Source: Microbacterium oleivorans
Lineage (GTDB): Bacteria; Actinomycetota; Actinomycetes; Actinomycetales; Microbacteriaceae
Direction: 5' to 3'
NCBI RefSeq assembly: GCF_001691565.1
Contig: NZ_MAYO01000003.1
Coordinates: 1,947,559 to 2,011,558, forward strand
DNA: 64,000 nt
Shown in pieces: positions 33,741 through 41,782 of this stretch. Numbering within the stretch: position 1 is the first letter of the stretch; each line of letters begins with the position of its first letter. Under the pieces are notes generated by a model, which was not told the DNA's origin, searched no databases, and saw only the letters and a program-made list of their open reading frames with translations. The position numbers and the translations under genes are program-made.

Positions 33741-34100
33741 ATGAGATGCATCACCTACGCCGGCGAGACCGTGGTCACGACCGATGACGTGGCGGAGGCT
33801 CTCGTCACCCTGACCGCCGCCGTCGCCGAGGTGGGACGCGCCGACGCGGTCACGATCCCCATCGTCTTCGAGAAGAACGGCGAGATCGGCGAGGCATCCC
33901 TCGTCATCGGCGTCGGCAACGACGTCCTCTCCGTCGCGACCGACTGGGATCGACCCGAGCCGGACTTCTCCTTCGCCGCGGCGCAGTTGCGGAGGCACCC
34001 GCACTTCCCGCGCGACGACAGCGGATCGGCGGAGGTCGTGTACGACGATGGGCCGGAAGCGTACTGGGACCCGGACCTCGACGGTTTCGGCCGTAACTGA
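33741..34100 (+). CDS. conserved hypothetical protein
   Basis: A 119-residue acidic soluble protein, MRCITYAGETVVTTDDVAEALVTLTAAVAEVGRADAVTIPIVFEKNGEIGEASLVIGVGNDVLSVATDW..., ending FPRDDSGSAEVVYDDGPEAYWDPDLDGFGRN. The mixed alpha/beta layout resembles small actinobacterial immunity-like proteins, but no family was recognised. ATG 33741 follows a CATAGT box by six bases, compatible with a leaderless start. Confidence 0.65.
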   Translation: MRCITYAGETVVTTDDVAEALVTLTAAVAEVGRADAVTIPIVFEKNGEIGEASLVIGVGNDVLSVATDWDRPEPDFSFAAAQLRRHPHFPRDDSGSAEVVYDDGPEAYWDPDLDGFGRN

Positions 34101-34203
34101 CGTCCCGATAGGTCGTGTCACCTGGGGGTGTTACCCTCGCGGCAGAGCTCGATATCGTCCCGCCGGAAACGTCCGGTGCGCCTGTCGCGCGAGAGAGACG
34201 ACC

Positions 34204-34548
34204 ATGCCGTACCGCAGCCGCGCCACCCTCCAGCAGTGGCTGGACGAGTTCATCGCCGCGCACGGGGGCGGAGACCTGATCAAGGTCGTCATCCAGGACG
34301 ATTCCTGGGGTGACGACGGCGGGCTCGTCGTCGTTCCGCTGCGGAACGCCTCGACCACCGTCTACGTGCGGCCGCCGATGGGCGGCGACTCCCGGTGGCG
34401 CGTGGTCTTCGAGCCGCAGCTCCACGAGGTCGCGTTGACGGCCGAAGACACGGCCGCGCTCGTTGCCGAGCTCGGAACCGCCGCCGAGCTGTGCGGGTAC
34501 CTCGAGGTCCGATCGGTCGCCCACATCGAAGCAGCGCCCACGGCCTGA
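34204..34548 (+). CDS. small protein of unknown function, paralogue of 32669-32998
   Basis: A 114-residue soluble protein, MPYRSRATLQQWLDEFIAAHGGGDLIKVVIQDDSWGDDGGLVVVPLRNASTTVYV..., ending ELGTAAELCGYLEVRSVAHIEAAPTA. It shares its full length with the protein at 32669-32998 on the opposite strand. GAGAGAG precedes the ATG. The N-terminal helix plus beta-sheet layout suggests a small single-domain protein. Confidence 0.72.
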   Translation: MPYRSRATLQQWLDEFIAAHGGGDLIKVVIQDDSWGDDGGLVVVPLRNASTTVYVRPPMGGDSRWRVVFEPQLHEVALTAEDTAALVAELGTAAELCGYLEVRSVAHIEAAPTA

Positions 34549-34647
34549 CGGTCCTCCGGCCACTCGATGCGCCGTCCATCCTCCTGAGGGTGCGCGGACT
34601 CGTGCCCCGAGGTCATGCGGTCGCGCCGCAGGCGAGGCCTGCGAAGG

Positions 34648-34803
34648 ATGTCGCGCACACCGGGAAGGATCAACCCGGCGTGGGTCGAGGTGCTGATGGC
34701 GACGGCCAACTCGCCACCCGGCCTGTACATCGTGCCGGAACCGGATCCCGCGGAACCGGTCGACCCGATCGCCGAGGCAGCCTGGCCGGCGACGAGGGAT
34801 TGA
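34648..34803 (+). CDS. possible small protein
   Basis: A possible 51-residue protein, MSRTPGRINPAWVEVLMATANSPP and then GLYIVPEPDPAEPVDPIAEAAWPATRD. Codon use in the second half looks coding. A shorter start at ATG 34696 follows GAGGTG at a better distance. It fills an otherwise empty 265-base gap. I cannot exclude chance. Confidence 0.3.
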   Translation: MSRTPGRINPAWVEVLMATANSPPGLYIVPEPDPAEPVDPIAEAAWPATRD

Positions 34804-34813
34804 TTCGGGGCGG

Positions 34814-35110
34814 TCAGAAATCGCGGGCCGAATCTCCCGGCGCACCGCCGCCGAGTCGACGCAGGTGCACGTGCCGAGCGAGTCGGATTAGAGGGCGGAT
34901 GAGCAGTTGGATGCTGCCGAGCAAGAACAGCCAGGTGCCGATCGTCGTCGTCGATTCCGAGAAGAACAGGATGCTGCCGACGATGAACCAGCCCGCGACC
35001 ATGACGTCGTTGAGGATGCTGGCCACCTCGTACTTCCGGCGGATGACGATCTCATCCCGTCCGATGGAGAATCGGATGGTCCGGTCGTCGGATGCGTCGC
35101 GCGATGCCAT
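34814..35110 (-). CDS. YrhK-domain membrane protein
   Basis: A 98-residue protein with a YrhK-like domain: RRKYEVASILNDVMVAGWFIVGSILFFSESTTTIGTWLFLLGSIQLLIRPLIRLARHVHLRRLGGG. Two hydrophobic segments (residues about 34-52 and 57-72) are separated by a short loop. In related proteins this unit is found alone or duplicated; its role is unknown. Convergent with the upstream small proteins. Confidence 0.8.
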   Translation of the reverse strand: MASRDASDDRTIRFSIGRDEIVIRRKYEVASILNDVMVAGWFIVGSILFFSESTTTIGTWLFLLGSIQLLIRPLIRLARHVHLRRLGGGAPGDSARDF

Positions 35111-35180
35111 GCTTCCATGACATCAGGGATGTGCGGCGGTGTGCGACCGCGCAGGGTGAGCGAGGAGCCGGGGGGCGACG

Positions 35181-36068
35181 ATGTCGAATCAAGCTGCGGG
35201 GAGGGCCGCCGCGATCCTGGCGGTCGCCATCGGGACGATCGCGCTCTCGGGCTGCATCTCGCTGGGGCCGAAGACGGTGGACGACACACCCGATGGAGTG
35301 CCGTCGCCGGCGTCGACGGAGACCGCCGGGTCTCCCGCCCCCGACGATCTGATCGTCCGGACGGCCGACACCGAGCTGCGACTCGATTCCCTCCCCGCGG
35401 AGGCCGGATACGAGGGCATGCCCGACGACGTGCCCGCCATCACGGGCGATGACCTTTACGTGTTCGTTCGACAGGACGGGTGGATGCTGTTCGCCGAGCA
35501 GCGGGGCGGCGACGTCGTCGGTTGCGGCATGGATGTGTCCGAACCCGAGATCACCGACCTCGGGAAGGGGTGGTGGAAGGTCGCGAACCGGTCGGAGGCC
35601 GACACGTACGCGCTGTGGCTCCAGGCTGCGAGTGGTCCCGGTCTCCCCATCGGGGGCACCGTCGGGTCGTCTCAGGCGTACGTGAAGTGGACCACGGAGA
35701 CCACCTTCGGCGTGCCGGCGACCAGCTCGCTCGACCTGACGCGGAACTCCGACGGCGACGGTGGTTCCGTCGAGCTCCACCTCCGTGATCTGACCACTCC
35801 GTTGAACGCCGTGAAGGCGACCGTGGCCCTCGGAGGTGGCGAAGAGAGCGTCGATCTCCCGCTGTCCATCCCGGACTGGGCGTGCGACCAGCCCGGTGAC
35901 CTCACCCTCTTCTCCCGTCTCTCCCCGGAGCAGATGGCGACTCTGGGCACGGACGATGCGGTCGACTACGACGTCGAGCTCTTCCTCGACGGAACCACGT
36001 ACACGGCGGCCGGAACGGTGGACGCGGCATCGAGCGCAGAGCCGACGTGGACTCCGGCTCTGCCGTGA
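35181..36068 (+). CDS. putative lipoprotein of unknown function
   Basis: A 295-residue exported lipoprotein with signal AAAILAVAIGTIALSGC (lipobox Cys near residue 25). A Pro/Thr/Ser-rich linker (DDTPDGVPSPASTETAGSPAP) leads to a beta-rich domain. A Cys pair is possible between GDVVGCGMD and PDWACDQPGD. No family was recognised. A GGGGGG ribosome site precedes the ATG. Confidence 0.7.
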   Translation: MSNQAAGRAAAILAVAIGTIALSGCISLGPKTVDDTPDGVPSPASTETAGSPAPDDLIVRTADTELRLDSLPAEAGYEGMPDDVPAITGDDLYVFVRQDGWMLFAEQRGGDVVGCGMDVSEPEITDLGKGWWKVANRSEADTYALWLQAASGPGLPIGGTVGSSQAYVKWTTETTFGVPATSSLDLTRNSDGDGGSVELHLRDLTTPLNAVKATVALGGGEESVDLPLSIPDWACDQPGDLTLFSRLSPEQMATLGTDDAVDYDVELFLDGTTYTAAGTVDAASSAEPTWTPALP

Positions 36069-36075
36069 TCGACGC

Positions 36076-36885
36076 ATGAGCTTCGTCGACGACAGCGCGA
36101 TGTTCTCGCGGACCGCGAGGATCGCCGGGCCGATGACGCCCGACGACACCCGGCGATTGGCCGGCGCCGGATACGAGGGCGTTCTGCTCGATCACGGCGC
36201 GGGGGACGCGGCATCCGATCTCCGCTGGATCGCCGACGTACCGTCGTTACGATTCGTCGAGGTGACCGGCAAGATCGCCACGCCGTCGCTCGCGGTACTG
36301 GAGGGGACGAGCGTTCGGTCGCTGATCGTCAGCACGAATCAGGCGCGCCCGGTTCCGACCGGAGACCTGCACTGGGCGGAGCACATCCACTCGGAGTCGT
36401 TCGGCTTCGCGGCGGGCGGGTGGGTCGGGCTCCCCCGGCTGGGGAATCTCGTCCTGGGTCGGGTCGCCGGCGAAACCGTCACCGCGGGGGACGGATGCGC
36501 AGCGCTCACGTCGCTCACGCTGCAGGGCAAGGGGCAGACCTTCCTTTTCGAGTGGGAGAGCCCGCCGGCGAAGCTGGAACGGATGCACCTAATCCGGTTG
36601 CGGTGTCGGGAGGTGACCGCGGTGTCCGCATGCCGAGCGCTGCGGAGCCTCCACATCGACAACTCGGCTGTCCTCACCGGAGGGGAGGTCCTCGACGTCT
36701 CTCCGCTGGCCGGCCTGCCGGATCTGGATAGCCTGGGGATCGCGGAGAACCTCCCCATGAGAGGAGTGCCGCGGCTGCTCGAGAGTCGGGCGCCGTTCGG
36801 CTGGCTGCCGGTTGCGAAGGGGCTTCACGACGGCGATCCGGCGCACCCCCGCCTGCGAGAGTTCGTCTACCGCACCACGACCTGA
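36076..36885 (+). CDS. leucine-rich-repeat-like protein
   Basis: A 269-residue soluble protein whose beta-strand/turn periodicity (ADVPSLRFVEVTGKIATPSLAVLEGTSVRSLIVS; GLPRLGNLVLGRVAGE; ALTSLTLQG; ALRSLHIDNSAVLT; DVSPLAGLPDLDSLGIAENLPM) resembles a short leucine-rich-repeat solenoid. It starts eight bases after the lipoprotein gene and is followed closely by another lipoprotein, so the three may form one unit. Function not recognised. Confidence 0.68.
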   Translation: MSFVDDSAMFSRTARIAGPMTPDDTRRLAGAGYEGVLLDHGAGDAASDLRWIADVPSLRFVEVTGKIATPSLAVLEGTSVRSLIVSTNQARPVPTGDLHWAEHIHSESFGFAAGGWVGLPRLGNLVLGRVAGETVTAGDGCAALTSLTLQGKGQTFLFEWESPPAKLERMHLIRLRCREVTAVSACRALRSLHIDNSAVLTGGEVLDVSPLAGLPDLDSLGIAENLPMRGVPRLLESRAPFGWLPVAKGLHDGDPAHPRLREFVYRTTT

Positions 36886-36895
36886 AGGGGGACGG

Positions 36896-37390
36896 ATGCC
36901 GAGAAGAGGTGTAGCGGCGGTGGTTCTCGTCGCTCTGATGCTCGTGCTCTCGAGCTGCAGTCTCGTGACGTCTGCCTACGTGGTGCGCACTCCATCGGGT
37001 GGATATCAGCTGGTCGTGCCGCCGCAATGCTCCCTCACGATCGTGTCGGTCGTCGTGAAGCACTCCGGCGACCCGGACGATGACGTCGGGTTCGATGATC
37101 TCGAGACGATCTGGGCGGCCAGGGCGGACGGAGCGGGACGCGAAGCGGTCACTCTGCTCGACGAGAACGACGGGTACACGAGCGAGTGGTCGGCTCGTGG
37201 GGTCGCTGCCGACGCTCGCGTGGTCATCGGGTGGGCGGAAGTGCACTCCGACGGCGATGTATCCAGCAACTCGCTCGCCGGCACCCTTGCCGACATGGGC
37301 GAGGGCGACCTGCTCTGGTATGACGGCGTGACCAGCCGCGATGAATACGACCGGGCCGTGAGATCGCCTTCGGGTCGGTTCAGCTGTTGA
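36896..37390 (+). CDS. putative lipoprotein of unknown function
   Basis: A 164-residue exported protein with signal GVAAVVLVALMLVLSSC (lipobox Cys near residue 21). A short beta-rich mature part follows (SAYVVRTPSGGYQLVVPPQCSLTIVSVVVKHSG ... DGVTSRDEYDRAVRSPSGRFSC). Two Cys, one central and one at the C-terminus, may pair. GAAGGGGGACGG provides a ribosome site for ATG 36896. No family was recognised. Confidence 0.7.
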   Translation: MPRRGVAAVVLVALMLVLSSCSLVTSAYVVRTPSGGYQLVVPPQCSLTIVSVVVKHSGDPDDDVGFDDLETIWAARADGAGREAVTLLDENDGYTSEWSARGVAADARVVIGWAEVHSDGDVSSNSLAGTLADMGEGDLLWYDGVTSRDEYDRAVRSPSGRFSC

Positions 37391-37424
37391 CCGAGAGTGT
37401 CGGAACCAGCTTGAGAAGTGATAG

Positions 37425-37498
37425 TGGAGGGGCTGACGGGAATCGAACCCGCGCTATCTGCTTGGGAAGCAGATGTTCTGCCATTGAACTACAGCCCC
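37425..37498 (-). tRNA. tRNA-Gly, anticodon CCC
   Basis: On the minus strand: acceptor GGGGCTG (37498-37492) pairs with CAGCCCC (37435-37429), anticodon stem TCTGC/GCAGA with loop TTCCCAA (anticodon CCC), T arm with GGTTCGATTC, discriminator U and an encoded CCA (37427-37425). It reads GGG codons. No direct repeat of its 3' end or integrase gene is visible nearby. Confidence 0.95.
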
Positions 37499-37560
37499 AG
37501 TGCGCCCGGAGGCGCCTCGTAAGCCTAGCAAGGCTCAGAGGCGTTCGTCCGTTGCGGCCC

Positions 37561-37914
37561 TCAGTCGTTCGTCGGAGGAGTCTGAGGCGGACCGCCCAGC
37601 GGCGGCTGACCGGGACGCGGCGGCTGTCCTCCCTGCGGCGCCTGGCCGGGGTACGGCGGCTGGGCGCCGGGCTGCGCGTTCCCGGGGTACGGCGGCTGAG
37701 CGCCGGGCTGTCCGCCTCCGGGGTACGGGGCGCCCGGCCGCGGAGCGAAGATCATGCCGCTCTCCTGCATCGCGCGGAGCATGCCGTTCTTCACCGCGGT
37801 GCGCTGGATGAGGTACCCGATCCAGATCGCCAGAGCGAAGAAGCCGATGTAGAGGATGATCCCGAAAATGATGACCCCGGCGCCAAGCCCGGCGTAACCC
37901 CCGTAGTTGTCCAT
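37561..37914 (-). CDS. small membrane protein with proline-rich repeat tail
   Basis: A 117-residue protein: one or two membrane segments at residues about 8-33 (GLGAGVIIFGIILYIGFFALAIWIGYLI), a short amphipathic linker (KNGMLRAMQESGMIFAPRP), then a Pro/Gly/Gln-rich tail with near-identical repeats of GAQPPYPG and PGQPPxGG. Such tails are common in actinobacterial envelope proteins and may bind cell wall or self-associate. Function unknown. Confidence 0.72.
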   Translation of the reverse strand: MDNYGGYAGLGAGVIIFGIILYIGFFALAIWIGYLIQRTAVKNGMLRAMQESGMIFAPRPGAPYPGGGQPGAQPPYPGNAQPGAQPPYPGQAPQGGQPPRPGQPPLGGPPQTPPTND

Positions 37915-37942
37915 GCATCGCACTGTATCGAGCGCGGAGATG

Positions 37943-39132
37943 TTAGTCCCGCACCTTGACGGAAGCGCCCACGACCAGCAAGCCGAGCGCAGCGACGAGC
38001 CCGGCGAGCGCCATCCACCCGCCCGCCGTCCATGCCGCCGCGCCGATCGTCCCGATCGCGCTCGAGCCGACGTAGTACGCGACGCTGTACAGCGCGACGG
38101 CGTGCTGCCGACCGGAGCCACCCGCCCGCGCGGTCGCGGCGTTCGCCGTCGCATGGGCGAGGAACATCCCCGCCGTGATGAGAACGATGCCGAACACGAT
38201 GAGGGCCACGGGCGATGCGAGGGTGATGAGGGCGCCGACCGACATCGCGACACCGCCGGCGACCAGCGGCATCCGTGTTCCGAAGCGTCGCACCAGGGCC
38301 CCCGACAGCCGCGAGGTCACCGTGCCCGACAGGTACGTCAGGAACACGAGCGAGACGGCGGTCGCCGATAGGAAGTACGGCGCCGCCTCGAGACGGAAGC
38401 CGAGGGCGTTGAAGACCGCCACCATCGCCCCGACCACCATCGCCCCGATCGCGTACAACGGCAGCGCTCGCCGGTTCACGGCCTGCCGCCCGAGGGTCCG
38501 CAGGCTGATATCCAACGGCACCGGACGATGCTCGTCGGTCGGCGGCAGCAGCACCGCGAACAGCGCCGTCAACGCCGCCGCGAGGATCCCCAGCACCTCG
38601 AGCGACAGCCGCCACCCGACGAGCTCGCCCACCGGCGCCGCGACGATCCGCCCCGCGAGCCCGCCGACGCTCGTCGCCGCGACGTACGCGCCCGCCGCGA
38701 TCCCGGCGCGCTGCGGGCCGGCGGCCTCGTGCAGGTAGGCGACTGCAAGAGCCGGGATGCCGCCGAGCGCGAGCCGAGCAGGAATCGGCCGACGAGCAGC
38801 CCGGCGAACCCGGGCAGCAGCGGCGATGCGACGGCGATGACCGCCGCGGCCACGGCGGCGACGCGCAGCATCCGCCTGCGCCCGAAGCGGTCGGCCGCCA
38901 GCGCCCACGGCAGGATCGCGAGTGCGAGTCCGAGCGTCGCAGCCGACACGACCCACGACGCGTCGGCCGCGGTGAGCCGGTACGTTTCGGCGATCCCCGT
39001 GAGCAGGCCCTGCGGCGCGTAGAGCACCCCGAACGTGGCGATCCCGGTCGTCCACATCGCCGCTCCGAGGCGGCGCGGCGACGCGGTGAGTGGGGGGATG
39101 CCGACGGTCGTCACCCGCTCCACGGTAGGCAT
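37943..39132 (-). pseudogene. MFS transporter gene interrupted by a frameshift
   Basis: Two halves of one MFS protein lie in different minus-strand frames. The first half, from ATG 39132 (MPTVERVTTVGIPPLTASPRRLGAAMWTTGIATFGVLYAPQGLL), runs through PLLPGFAGLLVGRFLLG. The second half continues as LALGGIPALAVAYLHEAAGPQ and ends at 37943. Adding one base near 38773-38775 restores a normal protein of about 396 residues with twelve membrane segments, so a single base appears to be missing. Either the gene is recently inactivated or the sequence has an error. It is divergent from the LysR regulator at 39184. Confidence 0.85.
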
Positions 39133-39183
39133 CTGTCGCATACAGATCCAATACCCATACGCGTGGAGCGATAGCGTTCTTGC

Positions 39184-40068
39184 ATGAGTCGTGATCGCCT
39201 GGCCGAGCTGCTGCCGCATCTTCCGCTGCTCGACGCGCTGGGAGACGACGAGCACGTCACCCGCGCGGCCGAGGCCCTCGGCGTTCCGCAACCGACCGTG
39301 AGCCGCGCGCTCCGCCAGCTCGAGTCGCGGCTCGGTGTCGCACTGGTCGCGCGGGACGGCCGCGGCATCCGGCTCACGGACGCCGCGCGTCGGATGCTGC
39401 CGGGCGTCCGCGTCGCCCTCCGCGCCGCGCAGGACGCGCTCGATTCCCTCGACGACGCGCGCTCGACCGTCGGGCTCGCGTTCCAGAACTCGCTCGGTGA
39501 GAACCTCGTCCCTCGGCTCGTCCGTCGACTGCGCGAGGAGCGCCCCGACATCCGGGTGCAGCTCTGGCAGGGCGCGCGCGATGCCTGCCTCGCCGAACTC
39601 GACTCCGGACGAACCGACCTCGCGATCGTCTCGGGGGCCGCCGCGACGCATCCCTCCGGAGAAACGCTCCACCTCTACGATGAGCCGCTCGTCGTCGTGG
39701 TCCCCGAGGGGCACCGGCTCGCGACGGCCGCGCGGGTCTCGCTCGGGGACGTCGCCGGTGAGACGCACGTCACGCTCAAGCCGGGGTACGGGCTGCGCCG
39801 CACGCTCGAGCAGATCTTCGCCGCCGAGGGCGTGCCGCTCGACATCGCCTTCGAGGGCGACGATCTGCGGACGCTCCACGGCCTCGTCGCGGCAGGTCTC
39901 GGCGTCGCGATCGGCCCGGAGGTGCCGCATCCCCTCGACGGGTGCGTGCAGCGGCCCATCGACGATCCGCGCGCGGCGCGCGACATGGGCGTGGTTTTCC
40001 GGGCCGGACCGCGCCCGACCGCAGTGGACGACGTCATCGCCGTGCTCCGGGAGCTCACTCAGTCCTGA
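39184..40068 (+). CDS. LysR family transcriptional regulator
   Basis: A 294-residue LysR regulator. The N-terminal helix-turn-helix (LLDALGDDEHVTRAAEALGVPQPTVSRALRQLESRLGVALVARDGRGIRLTDAARRML) is intact. The ligand-binding part follows from about residue 90 (STVGLAFQNSLGENLVPRLVRRLREERPDIRVQLWQG). It is divergent from the frameshifted MFS gene, its likely target. TAGCGT (39172-39177) lies six bases before the ATG, so the transcript is probably leaderless. Confidence 0.92.
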   Translation: MSRDRLAELLPHLPLLDALGDDEHVTRAAEALGVPQPTVSRALRQLESRLGVALVARDGRGIRLTDAARRMLPGVRVALRAAQDALDSLDDARSTVGLAFQNSLGENLVPRLVRRLREERPDIRVQLWQGARDACLAELDSGRTDLAIVSGAAATHPSGETLHLYDEPLVVVVPEGHRLATAARVSLGDVAGETHVTLKPGYGLRRTLEQIFAAEGVPLDIAFEGDDLRTLHGLVAAGLGVAIGPEVPHPLDGCVQRPIDDPRAARDMGVVFRAGPRPTAVDDVIAVLRELTQS

Positions 40069-40098
40069 CGGTCGGCCCTCGCGCGGCAGAATCGGAGG

Positions 40099-41148
40099 AT
40101 GCGCGCGATGGTGATGGAACAGATCGCAGGACCCCTGGTCGTCACCGAGGTCGCCGATCCGGTAGCGCCTGCGGGCGGCGCCGTCATCGAGGTGCACGCG
40201 ACCGGTCTCTGCCGCAGCGACTGGCATGCCTGGGTCGGACACGACGACATCGCCCTGCCCCACGTTCCCGGACACGAACTGGCCGGTGTCGTCGTCGAGG
40301 TCGGCGCGGGCGTCGAGAACTGGTCGGTCGGCGATCGGGTGACGGCGCCGTTCGTCTGCGGATGCGGCCGGTGCGAGTGGTGCCGCAGCGGCAACGCTCA
40401 GGTGTGCCCCGAGCAGCAGCAGCCCGGCTTCACCCATTGGGGCTCGTTCGCCGAGCGGGTCGCACTCCACGCCGCCGACCGCAACCTCGTCGCCGTGCCG
40501 GAGTCGATCTCCTTCGCCGCTGCCGCCGCACTCGGATGCCGCTTCGCCACCGCCTACCGTGCACTCACCGCTCGCGCGCACCTGACCGCGGGGGAGTGGG
40601 TCGTCATCGTCGGTGCCGGCGGGGTCGGTCTCAGCGCGGTCATGATCGCGAAGGCGCTCGGTGCGAAGGTCGTCGCCGTCGATCGTTCCGACGCGGCACT
40701 CGACGTCGCCCGCACGCTCGGCGCGGACGAGGTCATCGTCGCGGACGGGCGCGACGTGCCCGAAGCCGCCCACGCGGTCACGGGCGGCGGTGCCCACGTC
40801 TCGATCGACGCCGTCGGCAGTGAACAGACCTGCGCGGATGCCATCCACAGCCTGCGTCGCCGGGGGCGGCACGTGCAGATCGGGCTGCTGCCCTCGGTAT
40901 CCGGCCTCACCCCTGCGCCGCTGGCGCGCGCCATCGCGTGGGAACTCGACATCCTCGGCAGTCACGGCATGGCGGCCGAGGATTACCCCGGGATGCTGGA
41001 GCTCATCGCCCACGGCGCGCTCCGCCCACAGGACCTCATCGAGCGGACGGTATCGCTCGAGCAGGCCGCCGAGCTCCTGCCGGTCCTGGACTCGGCCTCG
41101 CCGGCGGGGATGACGATGATCGACCCGCGGCTCACTCCCGGGGTGTGA
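40099..41148 (+). CDS. zinc-dependent alcohol dehydrogenase family protein
   Basis: A 349-residue medium-chain dehydrogenase. Catalytic zinc ligands lie in GLCRSDWHAW and LPHVPGHELAGVV; the structural zinc loop VCGCGRCEWCRSGNAQVC has four Cys. The Rossmann motif is VVIVGAGGVGLSAVMIAKALGAKVVAVDRS. Substrate specificity cannot be read from the sequence. A GGAGG-like site precedes ATG 40099. The last 17 bases overlap the convergent TetR gene. Confidence 0.92.
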   Translation: MRAMVMEQIAGPLVVTEVADPVAPAGGAVIEVHATGLCRSDWHAWVGHDDIALPHVPGHELAGVVVEVGAGVENWSVGDRVTAPFVCGCGRCEWCRSGNAQVCPEQQQPGFTHWGSFAERVALHAADRNLVAVPESISFAAAAALGCRFATAYRALTARAHLTAGEWVVIVGAGGVGLSAVMIAKALGAKVVAVDRSDAALDVARTLGADEVIVADGRDVPEAAHAVTGGGAHVSIDAVGSEQTCADAIHSLRRRGRHVQIGLLPSVSGLTPAPLARAIAWELDILGSHGMAAEDYPGMLELIAHGALRPQDLIERTVSLEQAAELLPVLDSASPAGMTMIDPRLTPGV

Positions 41149-41722
41149 GCAGAGCGTCCAGCGCGACGCGCATCGCGGCGACGGGATCCGTGTCGTCGGC
41201 GAGCCAGCGCACCTGGATGCCCTCCCACGTCCCGATGACGAGGTCGGCGAGCATCGTGGCATCCTCGGTCGTCGCGAGGCGGCCCGCGGCGCGGTCGTGC
41301 TCGATCGCGTCGCGGTAGTCGGGGATGACCGACGCGTAGCGCTGTCGCAGCCACTCGTGCGCCTCGTGGCCGGCGTGCGTCGCCTCGGCCTGCACGACCG
41401 TGAACATGCGTACGAGCTCGCGCCGCCCGATGTTGCGCTCGACGATCGCGAGCACCGTCGGGATGAACCCGTCGCGTGCCGAACGCTCGAGGAAGTCCGT
41501 GTCAGCGGCATCCTCCTGCGCGAGCACGGCAGCCAGCAGCGACACCTTCGTGGGGAAGTGGTGCATGACGGTGGTCAGGCTCAGGTCGAGCTGCTTCGCG
41601 ATCTGGCGCAGCGACCCGCCTCGGTACCCGTGCGTGCCGAAGACGGCCGTCGCCGTTGCGATGATCTCGCTGCGACGCGCGGCGGACTTCGCGTACGGTC
41701 CGCGGGCCGGGGCATCGGTCAT
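41132..41722 (-). CDS. TetR family transcriptional regulator
   Basis: A 196-residue repressor. The N-terminal helix-turn-helix is SEIIATATAVFGTHGYRGGSLRQIAKQLDLSLTTVMHHFPTKVSLLAAVL. The C-terminal ligand domain is helical. It is divergent from the GH42 beta-galactosidase gene, with a perfect 14-base palindrome between them, and so probably represses that gene in response to a sugar-related or other small ligand. Confidence 0.9.
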   Translation of the reverse strand: MTDAPARGPYAKSAARRSEIIATATAVFGTHGYRGGSLRQIAKQLDLSLTTVMHHFPTKVSLLAAVLAQEDAADTDFLERSARDGFIPTVLAIVERNIGRRELVRMFTVVQAEATHAGHEAHEWLRQRYASVIPDYRDAIEHDRAAGRLATTEDATMLADLVIGTWEGIQVRWLADDTDPVAAMRVALDALLTPRE

Positions 41723-41747
41723 AGTCGAACAGTAGATCACGCGAAAC

Positions 41748-41761
41748 CGTGCAGGTGCACG
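41748..41761. promoter_or_regulatory. candidate TetR operator
   Basis: CGTGCAGGTGCACG is a perfect 6-2-6 inverted repeat. It covers the expected -35 region of the GH42 promoter, whose -10 box TAGCGT is at 41771-41776, and lies 26 bases before the TetR start codon. Binding there would block both directions. Confidence 0.6.
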
Positions 41762-41782
41762 TATTTGGGCTAGCGTGGTCGC

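Noticed and set aside
37425..37498. tRNA-Gly as an integration site
   Set aside because: No duplicated tRNA end, integrase or compositional shift was seen nearby.
38569..41511. Long minus-strand open frame spanning LysR and alcohol dehydrogenase genes
   Set aside because: Only its last part matches a real protein, the N-terminal half of the frameshifted MFS transporter; the rest is antisense to sound plus-strand genes.
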